From contig NZ_FMCS01000001.1 of NCBI RefSeq assembly GCF_900091435.1, positions 1,174,662 through 1,238,661 of the forward strand: a stretch of DNA of 64,000 nt. Direction: 5' to 3'. The notes below the pieces were generated by a model. That model was not told the origin of the DNA and searched no databases. It saw only the letters and a list, made by a program, of their open reading frames with translations. How positions within the stretch are numbered: the first letter of the stretch is position 1; each line of letters begins with the position of its first letter. Source of the DNA: Micromonospora chaiyaphumensis. GTDB taxonomy: Bacteria; Actinomycetota; Actinomycetes; Mycobacteriales; Micromonosporaceae. Made by a program: the position numbers and the translations under genes. Shown here in pieces: positions 7,017 to 15,685 of the stretch.

Positions 7017-8438
7017 GTGGGTAGGTTTACCGCGTTCCGGTTCACAGCTGACCCGTCACCGTCGCAGGTGATGGTGTTGGTCCGTCATACGGGGGCGGCT
7101 CGGTTCGCGTTCAACCAGTGCCTGGCTCTGGTGAAGGACGCCCTGGATGCGAGGCACCGGGGCGGGTCGGTGGTAGTGCCGTGGTCGGGTTTCGACCTGA
7201 TCAACGCGTTCAACTCGTGGAAGGTCTCGGCGCAGGCGGGCCGCCGCTTTGTAGTCGACTCGGCGGGTTCGGCCGAGATCGCGGCGACGGGATTGTCGTG
7301 GCGCGCACAGGTGTGTCAGCAGGTGTGTGAGGAAGCCGCTGTCGACCTGGGCCGCGCCCTGACCGCCTGGGCCGACTCGCGATCGGGGAAGCGGCCGGGT
7401 CGTCGAGTGGGGTTCCCGACATTCAAACGCAAGAGCCGCACCCAGCCGTCGTTCCGGATCCGCTGCAAGACCAAGGCGGGTCGGGCGAGCATCCGGGTGG
7501 GGGATCCGATGGCGGGTCCTCGGAGTATCTGTCTGCCGCGGATCGGAGTCCTGAGGGTACGGGAGGACACCCGCCGACTACGGCGGATGATTCGCATGGG
7601 CCGAGCCCACATCCGGTATGCCACCGTCTCCTGCCGCGCCGGCCGATGGACCGTCACCGTGACGGTGGAGGCGGCGGACCTGCATCCCGCCCGCCAGCAC
7701 CCGCCACGCCCTGACGCAGACGACGGTGGTTGGGTAGGCATCGACCGCGGCCTCGCTGCCCTCGTGGTGGCCGCCGACACCACCGGCCGACAGCGGCTGC
7801 GCGTCACTGATCCACCGCGCCCGCTGCGGGCCGCCCTGCCTCGGCTACGGCGGCTATCCCGCCAGGTCACCCGCAAACAGCGAGGCTCCCGCAATCGGGC
7901 CGAGGCTGTCACCCGGCTAGCTCGTGCCCACCATCGTGTCGCGCATGTGCGTCGCCACTTTCTGCACAAGGTCGCCAACCAGCTGGTCAAGACCCACGAC
8001 CGGCTGGCTCTGGAAGACCTGTACACCGCCGGTCTGCTACGCAACCGGCGTCTGGCCGCCGCCATCTCCGATGCGGGTTGGGCTGACCTCGCCCGCATCA
8101 TCGGCTACAAACAACGTTGGCGGGGCGGGCAGGCCATCCGGGCACCCCGCTGGTACCCGTCCACCAGAATGTGCAGTGCCTGCCGCATCATCGGCCCCGC
8201 CCTACCCCTGTCTGTGCGCGTCTTCCGCTGCGACGAGTGCGGGCATACGGCGGACCGCGACGTCAACGCAGCGGTCAACCTCGCCGTCTGGGCCGAGCAA
8301 CACCATGCCCAGACCCGGGACCCCGAAGCACGAGGCCCGGTCACCAACGCCTCCCGAGGGACCGGCTCTGTCCAGCGCCCACGCGCCGGTGCAACCAGCC
8401 CTGACGACGGAGGAACCCACCGCCACGGACACCCGTGA
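7017..8438 (+). CDS. tnpB: TnpB RNA-guided nuclease (OrfB of IS605 family)
   Basis: GTG at 7017 (VGRFTAFRFTADPSPSQ) is taken as the start because TnpB N-termini begin this way; the frame is open 33 nt further up to a TTG. Product 473 aa. All RuvC motifs are present: Asp in GIDRGLAAL (about residue 243), Glu in LALEDLYTAG (about 333) and Asp in DRDVNAAVN (about 415). The zinc ribbon CSAC...CDEC lies between the last two. The protein therefore looks intact rather than decayed. Known TnpB proteins use a guide RNA from the element's 3' end to cut DNA beside a TAM, which preserves the element. Codon use looks less GC-biased than in the neighbours, consistent with recent arrival. Confidence 0.9.
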   Translation: MGRFTAFRFTADPSPSQVMVLVRHTGAARFAFNQCLALVKDALDARHRGGSVVVPWSGFDLINAFNSWKVSAQAGRRFVVDSAGSAEIAATGLSWRAQVCQQVCEEAAVDLGRALTAWADSRSGKRPGRRVGFPTFKRKSRTQPSFRIRCKTKAGRASIRVGDPMAGPRSICLPRIGVLRVREDTRRLRRMIRMGRAHIRYATVSCRAGRWTVTVTVEAADLHPARQHPPRPDADDGGWVGIDRGLAALVVAADTTGRQRLRVTDPPRPLRAALPRLRRLSRQVTRKQRGSRNRAEAVTRLARAHHRVAHVRRHFLHKVANQLVKTHDRLALEDLYTAGLLRNRRLAAAISDAGWADLARIIGYKQRWRGGQAIRAPRWYPSTRMCSACRIIGPALPLSVRVFRCDECGHTADRDVNAAVNLAVWAEQHHAQTRDPEARGPVTNASRGTGSVQRPRAGATSPDDGGTHRHGHP

Positions 8439-8494
8439 CGGCAGGGACGCCCGAGAAGGGCGGTGTCTCATGACCCAACGGACTTTTGAGACAC
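8320..8494 (+). ncRNA. Probable omega (reRNA) guide scaffold of TnpB
   Basis: In characterised elements the guide RNA overlaps the 3' end of tnpB and ends at the right end, with the guide taken from the flanking DNA. The region from the end of tnpB to the right end contains compact stem-loops (ACGG/CCGT around 8425-8436, CGCCC/GGGCG at 8448-8462, and the 8-bp repeat ending at 8494), as expected for such a scaffold. The boundaries are inferred from position only. Confidence 0.3.
8463..8494. repeat. 8-bp perfect inverted repeat just upstream of murL
   Basis: GTGTCTCA (8463-8470) and TGAGACAC (8487-8494) are separated by 16 nt and end 4 nt before the murL -10 box. This may be the right-end hairpin of the TnpB element or an operator of the original murD2/murL intergenic region. 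Confidence 0.5.
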
Positions 8495-8498
8495 GCTG

Positions 8499-8504
8499 TA
8501 GTAT
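8499..8504 (+). promoter_or_regulatory. -10 box of murL (leaderless)
   Basis: TAGTAT lies 5 nt before the GTG at 8510, with no Shine-Dalgarno. This supports a leaderless murL mRNA and shows that the transposon did not remove the murL -10 element. No good -35 is visible upstream, where inverted-repeat sequence begins. Confidence 0.5.
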
Positions 8505-8509
8505 GGCGT

Positions 8510-9859
8510 GTGCCTAACGAGCAGCTGCGGCGGATGGACGCCTTCACCTTCCCGTCCTACTCGATCGACTTCGCCACCGGCGAGGTGTTGTTCGACTACG
8601 CCCTGACCGGCCCCGACGGCGAGCAGCGGTTCACCGAGGTGGTCACCCTGCCACTGCCGGCCGAGCCGGTGTCCGACGAGACCGCGGCCACCCTCGCCCG
8701 GGTCCTCGAACTGCTGCACGTGGTCGCCGGCGTCAGCTACTACAAGACCGCCGCACCGCCCCGGCTCGTGCTGCCGGCGCCGCTGGGCGCGGCCGCCGCC
8801 GACCTCGTCACCGCCGTCTACACCAAGGGCCTCGCCGAGTACGCCTATCGCAACCAGTTGCCGCACGTGCTGGAGCTGCGGCCGGAGGTGCCGGCCGGCG
8901 AGGTCTCCCCGCCCCGGGTCTACGACGACTCGGACCGCCGGCCGCTGTCGGCCGTGGGTGGCGGCAAGGACTCGATCGTCACGCTGGAGGCGCTGCGCCG
9001 GGCCGGCTTCGACCCGGTGCCCTTCTCGGTCAACCCGAACCACGTCATCGTCTCGGTCAACGAGGCGTCCGACCTGGTGCCGCTGGCCGCCCGCCGGCGC
9101 ATCGACCCGGTGCTGTTCGACCTCAACGCGGCCGGCGCGCGGAACGGCCACATCCCGGTCACCGCGATCAACTCGCTGATCGCGGTCGCCACGGCCGTGC
9201 TGCACGGCCTCGGGCCGGTGGTGATGTCCAACGAGCGCTCGGCGTCCGACCCCAACCTGGTCTGGCAGGGCCACGAGATCAACCACCAGTGGTCCAAGGG
9301 CGTCGAGGCGGAGGGGCTGCTGCGTGCCGCGCTGGCCGAGCACGCCGGGCTCACCGAGCCGTACTTCTCGCTGCTGCGGTCGCTGTCCGAGCTGCACATC
9401 GCCCGGCTCTTCGCCGAGACCGACCGGTACGACGCCGTGGTGACGAGCTGCAACGCCGCGTTCAAGCTGCGCGACGCGAGCGAGCGCTGGTGCCGCGACT
9501 GCCCGAAGTGCCGGTTCGTCTTCCTGGCCATGGCCCCGTTCATGTCCCGGGAGCGGATCACCGCGATCTTCGGCGGTGACCTGCTGGCCGACGCGTCCCA
9601 GATCCCCGGCTACCGGGAGCTGCTCGGCGTCGACGGGCACAAGCCGTTCGAGTGCGTCGGCGAGGTGGAGGAGTCGGTGGTCGCGCTGAGCCTGCTCGCC
9701 GAGCAGGAGCAGTGGCGCGACGCCCCGGTGGTCCGCGCCCTGGTCGACGCGGTCCCGGCGACGGCCTGGTCGACCGCCGCCACCTCCGACGTCTTCACCC
9801 CCGGCGGCCCGACCTACGTCCCGGCCCCCTACGCCAAGGCCCTCACGGCCCTGACCTGA
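8510..9859 (+). CDS. murL: MurL: UDP-MurNAc-L-Ala-L-Glu epimerase
   Basis: GTG at 8510 (VPNEQLRRMDAFTFPSYSID), chosen because of the TAGTAT box; the frame extends upstream only into inverted-repeat DNA. Product 449 aa, cytoplasmic. The ATP-pyrophosphatase-like loop SAVGGGKDSIVTLE (about residues 147-160) is the signature of MurL. Further conserved stretches are SNERSASDPNLVWQGHEINHQWSKG and a cysteine cluster WCRDCPKC. In Xanthomonas oryzae MurL converts the terminal L-Glu of UDP-MurNAc-L-Ala-L-Glu to D-Glu in an ATP-dependent reaction, so glutamate racemase is not needed. The divergent murD2 would supply the substrate. Length and motifs are complete. The next gene converges on it. Confidence 0.85.
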   Translation: MPNEQLRRMDAFTFPSYSIDFATGEVLFDYALTGPDGEQRFTEVVTLPLPAEPVSDETAATLARVLELLHVVAGVSYYKTAAPPRLVLPAPLGAAAADLVTAVYTKGLAEYAYRNQLPHVLELRPEVPAGEVSPPRVYDDSDRRPLSAVGGGKDSIVTLEALRRAGFDPVPFSVNPNHVIVSVNEASDLVPLAARRRIDPVLFDLNAAGARNGHIPVTAINSLIAVATAVLHGLGPVVMSNERSASDPNLVWQGHEINHQWSKGVEAEGLLRAALAEHAGLTEPYFSLLRSLSELHIARLFAETDRYDAVVTSCNAAFKLRDASERWCRDCPKCRFVFLAMAPFMSRERITAIFGGDLLADASQIPGYRELLGVDGHKPFECVGEVEESVVALSLLAEQEQWRDAPVVRALVDAVPATAWSTAATSDVFTPGGPTYVPAPYAKALTALT

Positions 9860-9871
9860 CCACCTGAGCCG

Positions 9872-11776
9872 TCAGGGGGTGCGGACGGCGTCCAGCGCCA
9901 GCAGGGCCACATGGAGCGAAAGGCATTGGTCCACCGAGTCGAGGTCGACGTCGAGGATGCGGCCGATGCGGGCCAGCCGCTCGTAGAAGGCCGGCCGGGA
10001 CAGGTGGGCGGCGGCGGCCGCCGCGGACTTGTTGCGGCCCTGCTCCAGGTACGCCCGGAGGGTGCCGAGCAGTTGCTCTCTCGGGTGCTGCGCGTCGTAC
10101 GCCAGCAGCCCGCCGAGTTCCCGCTCGACGAAGGTCTGCAGGCGCGGCTCGTCCCGGAGCAGGTGCAGCAGGCCGGCCAGCCCGACGTGCGGCAGCCGGA
10201 AGTAGGGCAGGTCGCGCCGGTCCCGGCGGGCCGCCTCGGCGATCTGCCGCGCCTCCACGAGCGAGCGGCGCGCCTCCCGCAGGCTCCCCACCCCGGAACC
10301 GGCCGCCACGATCACGGCCGGGCCGGCCGGGCGCGGGCGGGACGCCGGATCGGCGGCGCGTACGGCACCGACCGCCACCGTCCGGGCGGCCGGGTCGGCG
10401 GGGCGGGCGGACCGGGGCGCCGGCGGGCGGGCCGGGTCGGCGTCGAGGCGTACCCGGCGCAGCGCGGCGGCGAACGCGGCGAGTGCCTTCTCCTCGGCCG
10501 CCGGGTCGGGCAGGGCCAGCAGCGCGCCGACCGCCTGGTCGTCCACGGCGCTGGTCAGCGCGGTGAGCTTGGCCTCGCGCAGCGCCTGGCCGACGGCCTC
10601 GGCGAGGTCGCGCAGCCGGGCCGGACCGGCCTCCGGGCCGGCGTCGGGGCCCGGGCCGCCGCTCTCGGCCGGGTCGTCGGCGCGGTGCCGGACCACCACG
10701 CCGACCAGGTGGCGGCGGTCCAGGGTGACGCCGAGCGCCTTGGCCCGCAGCGCCACCTCGTCCACCGGGCGGGAGTGGTCGATCAGGGCGGTGAGCAGGG
10801 TGCGGTGGATCTGCCGTTCCAGGCCCTCGGCGTCGCGCCGGATCAACCGGCCCAGGGCGAGGGTGGAGGCGGCCCGCTCGATGAGGATGGTGAGCCGGGT
10901 GGGCGGGGTGGCGCCGGTCCCGGGGCTCCGATGCGGTGACGGCCCGCCGTCGGCCGGGTTGCCGTCGGTGCGGTCGGCCGCCGCGGCGGTCTCCACCGGA
11001 TCCGGGTGCGCCTCGCCCTGCGTCGGGGCGGGGCCGCGGGTGGTCAGCTCGGCGACGGCCGGCCAGCGCAGCAGCAGCCGTCCCCAGTCCTGGCCCCGGG
11101 CGCCCACGGTGGTCACGAGCCAGCCGCTGTCCGGGTCGTACGCGGTGCGCCCGGCCGGCCGGATCCGCCGGGAGTGCTGCTCCCAGCCGTCCAGCAGCAG
11201 TTCGGCGCTCTCCCCCGCCGGGTCGTACGCGAGCACCTGCCGGGACAGGTTCTCCAGCACCACCGGGCAGCCGGCCAGCTCGGCGGCCTGCCGGACCACC
11301 TCGGCCGGCTCGGCGCCCTCCACGGACAGCTCGGTGAACCGCTGGTGGATCTCCTCGGTGGCGCGCAGCTCGGTGAGCTGGGCGTCGACGATCAGCGCGT
11401 GCACCGCCTCGGTGATCCGCACGAAGGGGGTGGCCCGGCGCAGCTCGACCAGGGGCAGCCCGCGCCGCTCGGCGGCGGCCGCCATCACGCGGGGCACCCC
11501 GCTGACGTAGCGGCGGCCCAGCTCCACCACGAGCCCGGAGACCCCGACGTCGGCCAGGTCGCCGATGAACGCCCGCAGGCCCGCGTCGTCGGCGGGCAGC
11601 CCGATCCCGGTGGTGAGCACCAGTTCCCCGCCGCCGAGCAGGGTGGCGATGTCGGGCACCTCGGCCACGTGCACCCAGCGGACCGGCCGGTCCAGGCCCG
11701 CGTCCCCGGCGACCAGGCGCGGCGCGCCGTGGCGCACCGGTACCAGGGCGAGCACCTCACGGACGGTAGGGAACAC
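9872..11776 (-). CDS. PucR-family transcriptional regulator
   Basis: GTG at 11776 (VFPTVREVLALVPVRHG) is selected because TAGCGT lies 7 nt upstream, although the frame is open further. Product 634 aa. The N-terminal PucR ligand domain covers about residues 1-125 (GLDRPVRWVHVAEVPD, GGELVLTTGIGL, LVVELGRRY). A long middle part follows with Pro/Ala/Gly-rich linkers (about 250-300 and 425-460) and a degenerate GGDEF-like domain. The C-terminal PucR HTH is LLGTLRAYLEQGRNKSAAAAAAHLSR. Such proteins often control purine, amino-acid or amine catabolism, but no such genes adjoin it. The divergent neighbour, a serine hydrolase, is a possible target. Confidence 0.85.
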   Translation of the reverse strand: MFPTVREVLALVPVRHGAPRLVAGDAGLDRPVRWVHVAEVPDIATLLGGGELVLTTGIGLPADDAGLRAFIGDLADVGVSGLVVELGRRYVSGVPRVMAAAAERRGLPLVELRRATPFVRITEAVHALIVDAQLTELRATEEIHQRFTELSVEGAEPAEVVRQAAELAGCPVVLENLSRQVLAYDPAGESAELLLDGWEQHSRRIRPAGRTAYDPDSGWLVTTVGARGQDWGRLLLRWPAVAELTTRGPAPTQGEAHPDPVETAAAADRTDGNPADGGPSPHRSPGTGATPPTRLTILIERAASTLALGRLIRRDAEGLERQIHRTLLTALIDHSRPVDEVALRAKALGVTLDRRHLVGVVVRHRADDPAESGGPGPDAGPEAGPARLRDLAEAVGQALREAKLTALTSAVDDQAVGALLALPDPAAEEKALAAFAAALRRVRLDADPARPPAPRSARPADPAARTVAVGAVRAADPASRPRPAGPAVIVAAGSGVGSLREARRSLVEARQIAEAARRDRRDLPYFRLPHVGLAGLLHLLRDEPRLQTFVERELGGLLAYDAQHPREQLLGTLRAYLEQGRNKSAAAAAAHLSRPAFYERLARIGRILDVDLDSVDQCLSLHVALLALDAVRTP

Positions 11777-11783
11777 GGGCGAC

Positions 11784-11789
11784 ACGCTA
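11784..11789 (-). promoter_or_regulatory. -10 box of the pucR-type gene (leaderless)
   Basis: TAGCGT on the minus strand is followed by 7 nt and then the GTG at 11776. It shows leaderless spacing and decides the start of this gene. Confidence 0.5.
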
Positions 11790-11888
11790 CCCTGCGTCAC
11801 CGCCGATTCCGAGCGTGCCGGGCGGTCCCCCGCTCCTCGATCACCTTTAGTAGCGTGCCGGTGATCGTGATCAATCGGAAGGGGAGGC

Positions 11889-13166
11889 ATGGACGGGACG
11901 ACGGTCAGCCGGCGGGCGTTCGCGAAGCTGGTCACCGCCGCGGGGGCGGGGGCGCTGGGCGCGGGCGCGGTGTCGGCGGCACCGGCGCAGGCCGCGCCGG
12001 AGACGTGGACGGCCACCGGCACCGCGGTGAGCGCGCTGAGCGCGTTCGACGACACGATGAAGAGCTTCATGCAGGCCCGGCACATCGACGCCGGCCAGCT
12101 CGCGGTCACCTACCAGGGCCGGCTGGTGCTGGCCCGGGGCTACGGCAACAACTCGCCGATGCTCATCCAGCCCACCTCGCCGTTCCGGGTGGCCAGCCTC
12201 TCCAAGTCGCTGACCGCGGCGGCGGTGGTCCGGCTCGCCCAGGACGGCAAGCTCAGCCTCGGGGACCCGATCACCAAGTTCCTGGACCTGACCCCGCCGG
12301 CCGGGCAGACCGCCGACCCGCGGCTGGCCAAGGTCACGCTGTGGCGGCTGCTCCAGCACACCGGCGGCTGGGACCGGGACCTCACGGCGTTCGACCCGGT
12401 GTTCAAGGACCGGATCATCGCCAACGCGCTGGGCGTGCCGATGGAGCTGACCCACGCCGACGTCATCCGGTTCATGTCCGGCCAGCCGCTCATGCACGAG
12501 CCCGGCTCGACGGTGTCCTACAGCAACTACGGCTACCTGCTCGCCGGCCGGATCATCGAGAAGGTCAGCGGCCTGCCCTACGAGACGTACGTGAAGCAGA
12601 AGCTGCTCGCGCCGCTCGGCATCACGCGGATGGGGCTGGGCTGGACGGTCAGCCGGCATCCCGGCGAGGTCGGCTACCGCTCGCAGTACACCGGCCCGAC
12701 CGTGCTGGACAACTCCGGCACCGTGGTCGACGCCCCGTACGGCACGTTCAGCATGCGCATCCACGACGCCAACGGCGGCTGGCTCGCCTCGGCGGTCGAC
12801 CTGGTCCGCTGGGCGACCGCGTTCGACACCGGCAGCCCCGTGCTGAACAGCACCTCGACCGGCCGGGTCTTCGCGGTGCCCAGCCCGACCGGGGTCAACG
12901 CCGACGGCTGGTACTACGGCCTCGGCTGGGCGGTCCGCCCGGTCACCGGCGGCACCGGCCGCAACACGTGGCACACCGGCAGCTTCGCCGGGACGTACAG
13001 CATCCTGGTGCGCACCTACCACGGGATGAGCTGGGCGGCGGTGTTCAACCAGCGCGACGACGAGTCCGGGCTCAGCTACGCCCCGATCGACTCGGCGCTC
13101 TGGACCGCCTCGCGGGCGGTGACCAGCTGGCCGACGCACAACCTCTGGTCGAAGTACTTCGCCTGA
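11889..13166 (+). CDS. Tat-exported serine hydrolase (beta-lactamase/DD-peptidase fold)
   Basis: ATG at 11889 behind GGAAGGGGAGG. Product 425 aa. The twin-arginine signal SRRAFAKLV, a hydrophobic Ala/Gly stretch and AQAAP cleavage site fill residues 7-37. The class C beta-lactamase-type domain follows with S103-x-x-K106 (SLSK), Y211-S-N (YSN) and a GHTGS-type third motif represented by WHTGSFAGT near the end. It probably hydrolyses a peptide or ester bond outside the membrane. The substrate is not predictable, and true beta-lactamase activity is unlikely without more evidence. It diverges from the PucR gene and ends at a strong hairpin shared with argG. Confidence 0.85.
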   Translation: MDGTTVSRRAFAKLVTAAGAGALGAGAVSAAPAQAAPETWTATGTAVSALSAFDDTMKSFMQARHIDAGQLAVTYQGRLVLARGYGNNSPMLIQPTSPFRVASLSKSLTAAAVVRLAQDGKLSLGDPITKFLDLTPPAGQTADPRLAKVTLWRLLQHTGGWDRDLTAFDPVFKDRIIANALGVPMELTHADVIRFMSGQPLMHEPGSTVSYSNYGYLLAGRIIEKVSGLPYETYVKQKLLAPLGITRMGLGWTVSRHPGEVGYRSQYTGPTVLDNSGTVVDAPYGTFSMRIHDANGGWLASAVDLVRWATAFDTGSPVLNSTSTGRVFAVPSPTGVNADGWYYGLGWAVRPVTGGTGRNTWHTGSFAGTYSILVRTYHGMSWAAVFNQRDDESGLSYAPIDSALWTASRAVTSWPTHNLWSKYFA

Positions 13167-13172
13167 CCGCGG

Positions 13173-13202
13173 CGCCGGGGGCGGCAGGGGCCGCCCCCGG
13201 CG
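13173..13202. terminator. Bidirectional hairpin terminator
   Basis: CGCCGGGGGCGGC (13173-13185) pairs perfectly over 13 bp with GCCGCCCCCGGCG (13190-13202) across a 4-nt loop. It lies between the convergent serine hydrolase and argG genes. No U tract follows on either strand. Confidence 0.6.
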
Positions 13203-13224
13203 TCACAGCGGGCCGTCGCGTCGC

Positions 13225-14689
<1,465 letters not shown>

Positions 14690-14698
14690 CACCGAGAC

Positions 14699-14719
14699 GC
14701 ATGGTCATGCAAGCATGAC
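14699..14719. promoter_or_regulatory. ARG-box-like operator upstream of argG
   Basis: The minus strand reads TTGCATGACCATGCG, two TGCAT-type half-sites facing each other, 10-30 bp upstream of the argG -10 region. Actinobacterial ArgR boxes have this TGCAT-rich form, so arginine repression is plausible. The match is partial. Confidence 0.35.
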
Positions 14720-14753
14720 GCTCGCCACCCGGGGCGTCGACCACCCGCAGCGG

Positions 14754-15575
14754 CTACCCGTTGCCGGGCGGTGCATCGTCGCGACCCAGTTCCCAGAACG
14801 CCACGGCGGCTGCGGCGGCCACGTTCAACGAGTCCACTCCGCGCCGCATCGGGATGACCACCCGGATGTCGCTGGCCGACTGGGCCGCGGCGGTGAGGCC
14901 GGGACCCTCGGCGCCCAGGAGCAGCGCCGCCCGCTCCCGCTGCGCCCGGGCGAGCCGCTGGATCGGTACGGCGTCCGGAGCGGGCGTCATGGCGAGCACC
15001 GTGAAACCCGCCTCGCGCACCTGGTCCAGGCCCGCGGGCCAGCGCTCGAACTTGGCGTACGGCACGGCGAAGACCTCCCCCATGCTGACCCGTACGCTCC
15101 GCCGGTACAGCGGGTCGGCGCACGTCGGGGAGAGCAGCACGGCGTCGATGCCGAGGGCGGCGGCGCCCCGGAAGATCGCGCCGAGGTTGGTGTGGTTGTT
15201 GACGTCCTCCAGGATCGCCACCCGCCGGGCGGTGGCCAGCACCTCGGCGGCCGACGGCAGCGGCTTGCGGCGGAACGAGGCGAGCACGCCCCGGTGCACG
15301 TGGAAGCCGGTGGCCCGCTGGAGCACGTCCGGGGTGGCCGCGTAGACCGGGGTGTCACCCGTGTCGAGGTCGGCGAGCTGGTCCACCCGCTTGGCGTCGA
15401 CCAGGTACGACCGGGCCGGGTAGCCGGCCCGCAGCGCCCGCCGCAGCACCAGTTCCCCCTCGGCGATGAACAGCCCGTGCGGGGGCTCCCAGCGGGTCCG
15501 CAGCTCCACGTCGGTCAGCGCGCGGTAGTCGGCGATCCGGTCGTCGTCGGGGTCGGTGATCTCGTGGACGGGCAC
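14754..15575 (-). CDS. TrmH/SpoU-family RNA 2'-O-methyltransferase
   Basis: GTG at 15575 (MPVHEITDPDDDRIADYR). Product 273 aa. A small N-terminal substrate domain (about 1-105, with GLFIAEGELVLRRAL) is joined to the knotted SPOUT domain. The three SPOUT motifs are intact: NNHTNLGAIFRGAAALG (about 124-140), LLLGAEGPGL (about 220) and VVIPMRRGVDSLNVAAAAA (about 241-259). It should transfer methyl from SAM to a ribose in rRNA or tRNA. Actinomycetes use such enzymes for 23S modification and sometimes antibiotic self-resistance, but no antibiotic cluster adjoins it, so a housekeeping role is likely. It precedes argG on the same strand with a 77-bp gap. Confidence 0.9.
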   Translation of the reverse strand: MPVHEITDPDDDRIADYRALTDVELRTRWEPPHGLFIAEGELVLRRALRAGYPARSYLVDAKRVDQLADLDTGDTPVYAATPDVLQRATGFHVHRGVLASFRRKPLPSAAEVLATARRVAILEDVNNHTNLGAIFRGAAALGIDAVLLSPTCADPLYRRSVRVSMGEVFAVPYAKFERWPAGLDQVREAGFTVLAMTPAPDAVPIQRLARAQRERAALLLGAEGPGLTAAAQSASDIRVVIPMRRGVDSLNVAAAAAVAFWELGRDDAPPGNG

Positions 15576-15685
15576 CGCACGATTCTGCCTGGTCGGCCCG
15601 GCCGGTCCGGCGCGGCCCGGGTTTCCGCCGCTCCGGGCGGGGAACGGAGCCCCGGAAAGCGGACAGCGACGAAGGGATCACCACG

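Larger units (their letters stand above)
6830..8486 (+). mobile_element. IS200/IS605-type element carrying only tnpB (IS1341-like)
   Basis: The left end follows TTGAC (6825-6829), a typical target/TAM-like pentamer for this family, and begins ATCCTCCCCCTCATG. Subterminal hairpins fit the group: CCTCAT/ATGAGG (6838-6854), AGCCT/AGGCT (6863-6876) and the palindrome GGCGTTCGAACGCC (6887-6900). Near the right end are CGCCC/GGGCG (8448-8462) and GTGTCTCA/TGAGACAC (8463-8494). There is no tnpA Y1 transposase, so movement would need one in trans. The right boundary is uncertain (about 8463-8498). The insertion lies between divergent murD2 and murL. No target duplication is expected. Confidence 0.75.

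Noticed and set aside
7017..8438. Reading TnpB as a Cas12-type effector of a CRISPR system
   Set aside because: No repeats, spacers or cas genes nearby; size and element ends fit IS605-type TnpB.
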